64,000 bases of DNA from Rhizopus arrhizus (taxonomy: Eukaryota > Mucoromycota > Mucoromycetes > Mucorales > Rhizopodaceae): NCBI GenBank assembly GCA_024220505.1, contig JAKZZE010000004.1, positions 992,001 through 1,056,000 of the forward strand. Reading direction: 5' to 3'. Made by a program: the position numbers and the translations under genes. Below the pieces are notes generated by a model that saw nothing but the letters and a program-made list of their open reading frames with translations, made no database searches and had not been told where the DNA came from. This document shows, in pieces, positions 57,015-64,000 of this stretch; position 1 is the first letter of the stretch; each line of letters begins with the position of its first letter.

Positions 57015-58057
57015 TTAGTGTCCGAAACGGACGCATTGTTCACCTTTTTTTTTTAAAAAAAAAAGGTTAGTGATGAGTGAATAAAGAGTAAGATGCTTAC
57101 ATTTAATGACCTTATTTATACATCTCCAGCGAGAAGAATCCTTTCGATGACATGAAGAGCAGCTGTATTCACGAGCATCTCTTTTACGGATCACCTTTGT
57201 CGATCCGTCTTCATTTGTCACCAGCATACGATTCCTTTTGGCCGTTTTCTCGCTTTTGAAAGAAAAAGGATGAGTGGAAATAGAAAAGAGAGATGGATAC
57301 TTACTAGAGGCCACATGCATTACAAAGCAAATTGTCTTTGGTATCCTTTGCTGTGCTTCGTCTCCAGGAAGGAGACTGTGTGGCTGAACAATTGGAACAT
57401 TTTTTCTTTGTCTTTTGCTTTGATTGATGATTGTTAGAGATCTGAGACTTTTTTCCATGGTACTTTTTCATAAGTTGGGTTCTTGTCACTTCTTGATTTA
57501 GTTGCATTAAATTGGATTCATGATTCACATTGCTATCACTATTACTGCTATTACTGTCATTACTGCCCGTAGGCATACTTGAGCCTTGATGACTGCAGGA
57601 ATAGTCATAAGCTTGCTTTGATTCACCAACTGTGATATGATTATCATTATATGAGTTATTGGAAAAATGAAGAACATTGTGATTTTCCATGGAAGAAGAA
57701 GAGAGAGTTGAGGAAGGTGAAAGCAAGCTTTGACCAGTTTGTAACACAAGATCAGCTTGACTGTCAGAATCTTGTGCCACGTAATTTGGAACAGTGGAAA
57801 AGTGAGGAAGATAAGTAAAGTTAGGATAGAGAGGAGTCCACTGCTGCTGATGCTGCTGCTGCGTATAATAGAATGAATGATAAATAGAATGGGATGGAGA
57901 GTCAGCAATAGGACTCAGTTCATCAGGAGAGACCGGAGTAGAAGAAGAAGTGTCTTGAGGGAAAAGGGGTTCAGCAGGTAAATTTAGATGCAATGTATAG
58001 TCTGTGTAAGTGAATTAGAATAAGAAACATTAATCTTTATTATTTATTACTGCTCAT
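57015..58057 (-). CDS. GATA-type zinc-finger transcription factor with a split second finger
   Basis: Four exons are predicted: 58057-58051 (7 nt), 58001-57305, 57252-57101 and 57043-57015, giving 294 aa. The N-terminal 180 residues are Ser/Gln/Asn-rich. Finger 1 reads CSNCSATQSPSWRRSTAKDTKDNLLCNACGLYEKTAKRNR in pieces: C-x2-C, Trp-Arg-Arg, then CNAC. A short basic linker leads to a second, degenerate finger CSSCHRKDSSRWRC. The last exon adds CEQC, completing C-x2-C...C-x2-C with a 16-residue loop. The 57-nt intron before the last exon has no stop in frame, so retention would insert 19 residues into the loop. GATA factors of this type regulate nitrogen, light or iron responses; which one applies here is not clear. 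The first exon is predicted from an ATG with a good context and matching phase. Confidence 0.8.
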
Positions 58058-58918
58058 TGTTTGATGTTATTCAAAAAGAAAAAAAAAAAGTTAAATTCAC
58101 TTTAAACGTTTTATATTTTAAATGAGAATATTACAATACGTGATCTCCGCTATCCTTTTATATGAAATCACGGGTATAAAAGCATTCTAATTTATCAATT
58201 TTCTTTAAGCAATAAAAGGGAGAGAGACTATTGCTCTTATAGAATTCATGCAATTTATTATTTCACATGCTTAGAGTAAGGCTCGAACAGTTGGCTCATA
58301 AAGGAGAATAAAGTAGAGTTCTCTTTCAATTGATCTATTCTCTAAAATACATATTCTAAACCGTCTTTTCTTTTCATAACATTTCCTATTGTATTTTACA
58401 TATTACTTTTTGTTGTGCAAAAAGGAAATTTGTTTGTTAAAAGTTGCTCTTTACTTGTTTGCAGGACAAAAGAAGTGATGTTGATGAAAACATCCCTTCT
58501 TGTGATTTTCGGAAATAAAAGAAAAACGCCTGTGATCTGTCAATGGTTATCGATTCTATGCAAATGAACATTATTCTGTGCATTTTATTTGTTTGCTTTT
58601 TTTTTTTTTTTTTTTAGAATAATGCTGATGTTGTAATCGTTTCTTTACTAGTGAATTTTTTCTTTAAAAGAAAGGCAACCATAGTTGACTGTTTTTTAAT
58701 AAACCTGTTTTTATACAACTCAACATCCAATGTCTTTATACCACAATGATTCATTCTTGCTTTTGTCTTGACTAATAAATGATCAAGTTTTTCTTTTATT
58801 GTCGTATGAGATTAGCAAATAACGTGTATTGAATGTTTAAAAGACAGCAAGTACTGCTATAAACAAGTGCTTTTTTATTATTTAATATAGTAACAAAATA
58901 TGGAAAAAATAAAAGTTT
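58058..58918. other. Intergenic
   Basis: No gene is seen. AT-rich with T-runs near 58597-58616. It is the upstream side of the GATA gene and the 3' side of the PSP1 gene. Confidence 0.45.
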
Positions 58919-60792
58919 TTATTTGTTTTCTGGAGAAAGATCATTTAATGTAACAGGAACAGTGACAACACACCTATGTTTCTTTCTTAATATCACATAT
59001 TTCTTTTTTATAACCACTTACATCCAAATACGTGTTTTATATATTTTAAATAATTCACGCACAAGTTCTCTAAAGTCAATACGATGCTCTGCTTCAAAAT
59101 AAAATGTCAACTTGCGACGATCCCTACAAACAACACAATCAGAGTCACCATCAATCTGTCTTCATTCCCCTCTTTTTTTTTTTTTACCACTGATATTCCG
59201 CATCCACAATTTCCATAGGTAACTTGCGCTGCTTGATCCTTTGTTGACAGATCGCAAGTGCCTTTTGTTCGTCTTGATCTTTCATCATAAACATATGAAT
59301 CTCATCAGGTGCTGCTAATCTAAAGATACGTTTGACGTGAATCTCCTTTTTGAGTTGCTGCTGCTGCTGCTGTTGATCCTCACTAGAGCTTGCAGAATCC
59401 AATCTTGCCTGCTTTTTTTGTTCCAATTCAGTCACCTGGGCAGCAGTCAGCGTGTTGGCTACCACCTTTCCCAAATCTTTTCCGCGATCTCCTTCGACAA
59501 TCACCAGGTCACCCAGACGTGGATAAAAGTGAGGTGAATAGAAAAAATCGGATCGACCTGCTTTGAATTCTACCATAAAGAGAGGTGTCTCTGCACGACT
59601 GAGAGGAATGCCTTTACCGAGATCTTGCATACTCTTTTGATCGACATCTTCCATAACAATATGTGGAGGAGGTGGAGCAGGGGACGGATGGTGATGAGAA
59701 GGAGCAGGAGGAGAGATGAATGATGGATTGAACAGATCTGATCTGAATGATCCAGGCATAGGATGGTGCGGGTAATTAAGAATATGTGTATTTTCAAGTT
59801 GATCAGCCAGTTGTTGAATATTAGTAGGTGGTGGCGTATTTAATGTAAGTGATTGTCTTCGCATCAAATCATAATTAGCCGAATTATCAGAGAATGTGAA
59901 CTCTTGCTGTTGCTGGTTCGGTTGCTGAGATAAACGGCGTTGAAGATGTTCTTTGTCTCCAAGAGACATTTCATTCGTATGAAAAAATCGAGAACCTCGA
60001 CGCTGGCTTTCCTCTAACTGCTGTTCTGATCCACGTCGGTTTAATAAGCGAGCATGCTGAGACTGTGATAATAAACCAAAGGCGGCACCTGATGACTTAC
60101 TGCGTGAACGGATAAAGGCCAGATCAAAATTGTCCAATTCATCTTCCTCTTGTTCCTCTGCCATGGGCTCCAACGAGCTTTTGAACTGAACATGCTGATA
60201 AGGCTCTTCATAATCATCATAACCAAAGAAGGTTGGATCTTGCCCCATAGAGAATGAAAGACTACGCTGCTGGCGATATATTGGCTCCAGTGATACGCTT
60301 GGCAACATAGGCACAGAGAGAACACTGTTTGGAACTGCATCCTCAGGTAAAGCTGCCGTAGGAGGTATACTAGCTATAACTGTACTTTTTCCTTCTTCTT
60401 CAAAGATCGACGGTCCTTCCCACTGAAATCCGCCAAATGAACCCCAATTAACTTCCGAAGCAATTGAACCTCTTCTGATAATATCTGGATGATCATTCAC
60501 AGGGGAATCATGTGGGCTGGTTTTATCTACAGTAACTGTACTGCCTCTTCGGGATGGACTGCCTACTACCTTCCATGCATTGTCACTATTAGTGCTTTTC
60601 ATGATTGGAACACCACTGTCCTCAGCCTATAAATAAAAATAAGTATATTTATGCTTGCTCATTGCCGGTTTTCTTTTCTTCTTTACATTATTTAATTTAG
60701 TACTTTTCTATTCAATACAGATTTTACTTTAGTTTCAAGTAAAAAAAAAAAAAGAGTTGTATACACATTCTTTTTACCTGTTGTTGCGACAT
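58919..60792 (-). CDS. PSP1: PSP1-domain protein
   Basis: Four exons are predicted: 60792-60778, 60626-59188, about 59123 to 59025, and about 58977 to 58919, giving about 535 aa. The N-terminal ~330 residues are low-complexity Ser/Gln/Pro-rich, with repeated SRRGS/RRGSIAS stretches that look like basic-directed kinase sites. The conserved C-terminal PSP1 domain runs from [35 protein letters not shown], through [55 protein letters not shown] (in pieces), to [23 protein letters not shown]. Yeast Psp1 suppresses polymerase-alpha defects when overexpressed, and bacterial YaaT/RicT shares the domain. Molecular role is unknown. A polyQ insert (QQQQQQQ) interrupts the domain. Confidence 0.87.
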
Positions 60793-62998
60793 GTATGTGT
60801 AATGTATTTTGAAGGTTTTTCTTTATGAAAAAAAATATTTTCTGCGATAAAAAAAAAGGGTAAAATACAGTCTTCTAAATGTTCTAAATATTGAAATGGT
60901 CTATTTTTGTGAAATAAAAAGAAGAGTAAATCCCTGTATAAAACAGCTGCTATGAGTTTTTATTTTCTCGCTCTATTGCGTAATTGGATTGGATTCGGTG
61001 AGTACTTTTTTAAGATGAGAAACGTTACACGCAAAAAGTGACGTCACTAAACAAAAAGACGTTTTATTGTGCATAAAATATAAAGTTGCTTTGATTTTAA
61101 TAATTGATTTCTCAAGTCTGAATAATTTTTGAAAAAACGTGTATAAAAATTCAATTTTGATATACTAAACGTAAACATCACTTACTAAAAGCTTTAAAGA
61201 TTCTTCATTAAAAAACTTGCACAGATATTTACTCTTAAAATAGCAGAGTTGTAGTAAGCTGTGGATGAGCCAGAGAGAGAGAGAGAGAGAGAATTCATAC
61301 TGAGCTTAAATTCAACAAGGATGACAAGCATTAGTTCCAAATTGGGAAAATAAAATGAGTTCATCTTTTTGGCAGCATGTATGTTGGACTCATTCAACTG
61401 CAACAGCGTTAATACTTCTCTTTTCTTTATGTGTAATATTTTTTTAAAAAACGTTCGTTTGCTGTTGAGCTTGAATTGTAGAATGCGAAGAAAAAGGCTT
61501 AAAATATACATGAAGCGAATTGACAAGAGTCGAGAGCAGGCTCTTTGTTGCATGCCCACTACACCAGCACAATTAGTTTAAAATCCACAGCTAGATTATT
61601 TTTCAATTTGATCAATAAGACAGCATATCTCCCAAGTATTCCTTTATTTTGCTTGGAATAAAGCGATTTACAAACTTTAAAACAATGTGAAAGAGGGAGC
61701 ATATGTTAACTATAATTGAGGTAAGCACAAGGAAAAAAGAGTAAGTTGTTTTAGTAAAAGTAAGTGATATTAACCAAGTTACTATTCTGAAGAAATTCGT
61801 ACCAAGACCTTTCATACACACAGTAGGATTAAGCGGACGAATTAAGGAAAACAAAAAAAAACTCATGACTTTGTTTAAATGATGGGTTTTTATTGGTTAA
61901 TCCCACTTTTTTTTTAATTCGGGCAAAGTTGATAGAGACATTGTAAATAAGAAAAGAGAACATTCTGTCTGCAAACACATACTTTCTATTGCGCTTTTCT
62001 TTTTTCTTTTCACATAACTAATAATTTCATCTTTATAACGCATAATTCAAGATGATTGTCAAATATGATTTGTATTCTTTTTGACATTGAAATCAATTTT
62101 TATTTGTTACAGAGTATGATCATGATTTAAAATACCATATACAATCTAATAGGAAACTATTCATATCAACAGTTCATAGAATAACTCTTGAAAAATAAAA
62201 TATAAATAGGGCTTTGTACTGGTATCCCTTTCCCCCGTATCCATGCTTGTAACACAACTTTAATATCATATATAGCAAGATTGGTTGCCATGGCACTGCT
62301 CAATCATTCTTCACTGAAGTGTACAATGATTTTTCCATTCCAACACCCTTATCATACGGTAGTTAAATTGAGAACTGCAAAGCTATATTCTTGGCCTTTT
62401 AAATGAGCGCAAAAAATAAGAAGGGATGTTCAACGAAAAAGACAACAAGGGAAATGAAATAAGTTGATTGACATTATAATTATCTTTGATGATCGTTGGT
62501 TGACCTGGGTTTGTAAGCGGATGGAATACCATCAACTAACAAAAACTTGAGTTGATGTACAGCTAATAACAAAAGAGAAGTTAAAGATAGTTTGATGGTA
62601 TAAGAAAAATGAGATAAGATGTCAATGTGTGCATTGTCTCAACGGATGATTTGTCAGAATATTGAAAAGAATGAGGCATATTATTAATTGAGGTCTATTG
62701 TCTGAAACGATCGTTTGCTCCAAAGAAAAAACGATTTAATTATGTTTATTTGATTGGCCATTTCCAAAATAAATTTTTTTTTCTTCTACTTTTTATTATT
62801 TTAATTTCCTTCTTTCTTTTTTTTTGCATCCCTTCTTCTGTGTATTGCTTATAAACCAAGTGCAAGTGCTTGCAAAGTTACAAAAGCTATATTTTTTTTA
62901 TTATTTACATAACCTGTATCCAATTTTACACATACATACTCCCCTCCCCCTATTTTTTCTTACTCCACCGCCTCTTTATTTTTCTATATTTATTTGGT
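60793..62998. other. 2.2-kb intergenic region
   Basis: No supported gene. It contains a (GA)n microsatellite at about 61274-61292 and a long pyrimidine-rich tract just before 62999. The open frames at 61194-61559 and 61612-61866 on the minus strand show the Phe/Leu/Ile composition of random AT-rich DNA. Confidence 0.45.
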
Positions 62999-64000
62999 AT
63001 GTCCTACAGATCCGGTCAAAAAGTCATCAGTGAGCCTTTTGACTTGTCTACTGTAAAAACAACCTCTCAAGAGTCCACTCATGCTCCTAAGCATAAAAGA
63101 ATATTTGGGCTTGAGGAAGCACCTACTTTTTACCCCACAAAAGAAGAGTTTAAAGATCCTCTTGGTTATATTGCAAAGATTAGCGCTGAGGGCGCAAAAT
63201 TTGGCATTGTCAAGATCATCCCACCTAGTGATTACAAGCCTGAATTTTCTCTTAAAACTGAGGTAAACAAACAAAGAGGAGCTTTTTAGATATGGAGGAT
63301 TGAATTGTTTTTTTTGTAGAGCTTTCGCTTTAAAACCCGTATTCAAAAATTGAACAGCATGGAAGGTGAAACCCGTACGAATGTGAATTATTTGGAGCAG
63401 CTCACAAAATACCATATCATTACTGGAAAGCCTGTTGCAAAGATTCCGCAATTGGATAAACGACCCATTGATTTATATAAATTGAAAAATGAAGTCGCCT
63501 CGAGAGGCGGTATTCAAGAGGTTACCAAGCAAAAAAAGTGGGCTGAGATTGGCAGAGTGTTGGGATATGCCCGCAAGAACTGTACTTCAATGTCAAATGC
63601 TTTAAAATCAGCATACTCAAAGATCATTTTGCCCTATGAAATATGGTATGCTCAACATAAAGAGGACGCTGAGAACCTTTTAAAGAAAAAAGGTATAAAT
63701 TTCTGAAATAATGATCAAACCGGAGATTTATTTTTAACGTCTTCTTCACACACAATTTAGATATTTCTTATATAAACGATGATAATAATGATACTTGTGA
63801 AATATGTCACAAGACACAGGATGAAGAAAATTTGTTGCTTTGCGATGGCTGTAATCGTGGCTACCATTTGTATTGTCTCACCCCTCCTTTGTCCAGTGTG
63901 CCAAAGACCGACTGGTACTGTTTACAATGCTTAACTGCCGTTGGAAAGGATTATGGCTTTGAGGATGGTTCAGAATATAGCCTAACTGACTTTCAGAAAT
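62999..64000 (+). CDS. KDM5/Lid2-type histone demethylase, N-terminal part (truncated by window)
   Basis: A partial gene, with exons 62999-63262, 63320-63692 and 63761 onward. A JmjN domain (APTFYPTKEEFKDPLGYIAKI, IVKIIPPSDYKPEF) is followed by an ARID DNA-binding domain (residues ~110-205: NYLEQLTKYHIITGKPV, DLYKLKNEVASRGGIQEV, WAEIGRVLGY). A PHD finger comes next: CEICHKTQDEENLLLCDGCNRGYHLYCLTPPL, then WYCLQC. JmjN-ARID-PHD in this order defines KDM5/JARID1/Lid2 proteins, which demethylate H3K4me through a JmjC domain expected beyond the window end. Short N-terminus (MSYRSGQK) starts after a pyrimidine tract. Whether the JmjC is active cannot be judged here. Confidence 0.9.

Noticed and set aside
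61194..61866. Two minus-strand frames of 84-121 codons
   Set aside because: Composition is Leu/Phe/Ile/Ser-rich as in random AT-rich DNA, with no motif and a (GA)n microsatellite inside one of them.
1..64000. tRNA, rRNA, CRISPR, riboswitch or operon-type system
   Set aside because: No cloverleaf with GGTTCRA-type arm, no regular spaced direct repeats and no bacterial gene organisation were seen; the DNA is eukaryotic with spliceosomal introns.

Overview
The window looks like nuclear DNA of an early-diverging filamentous fungus, most likely Mucoromycota/Mucorales. It is AT-rich, has many homopolymer A/T tracts, and its genes are split by very short GT-AG introns of about 45-70 nt. Protein types typical of that group are present: a Kre9/Knh1-like GPI serine-rich wall protein, a DH-BAR-SH3 Rho-GEF, Sla1, and a beta-trefoil lectin with a Pro-rich tail. 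No tRNA, rRNA or CRISPR array was recognised. I rebuilt gene models by joining exons at splice sites that keep the reading frame. All exon boundaries are predictions; the name Mucorales is an inference.

Layout. 0-9.6 kb: membrane protein of unknown function (-), MutY/MUTYH glycosylase (-), a decayed copy of a LINE ORF2 C-terminus, Erf2-like DHHC palmitoyltransferase (+), PLP aminotransferase (+), and an acidic/basic hypothetical protein (-). 9.6-19.2 kb: a secreted protein made largely of poly-Glu and Asp-Ser repeats, an MCT-type MFS transporter, a DH-BAR-SH3 GEF and a GPI-anchored wall protein, all on +. 19.6-25.1 kb: a complete-looking non-LTR retrotransposon with two intact ORFs, a poly(A) tail and a perfect 15-bp target-site duplication.

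26.4-41 kb: SMC6 (+), Sla1 (+), cyclophilin (-), a dead Tc1/mariner fragment (-), a small hairpin membrane protein (-), a DYRK kinase (+) and RAD51 (+). 41.4-51 kb: beta-trefoil lectin, PQ-loop transporter, glycogen synthase and Sec61-beta, all on -. 51.5-64 kb: GPT2/SCT1-type glycerol-3-phosphate acyltransferase (+), an APSES/ankyrin MBF-type transcription factor (-), a GATA factor (-), a PSP1-domain protein (-), and the 5' part of a KDM5/Lid2-type JmjN-ARID-PHD protein (+) that runs off the window.

Most of this is ordinary housekeeping sequence. Some functional neighbours exist (DNA repair: MUTYH, SMC6, RAD51; endocytosis and polarity: GEF, Sla1, DYRK; ER lipid metabolism: Sec61-beta next to GPAT), but I see no operon-like or island-like system. 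The most noteworthy items are the young LINE that begins one base before its ORF1 ATG, microexons of 5 and 13 nt, a Sec61-beta first coding exon that is only the ATG, a GATA protein whose second finger is completed by a tiny last exon, a C-terminal MUTYH exon carrying a PIP-like motif, and the extreme low-complexity secreted protein.
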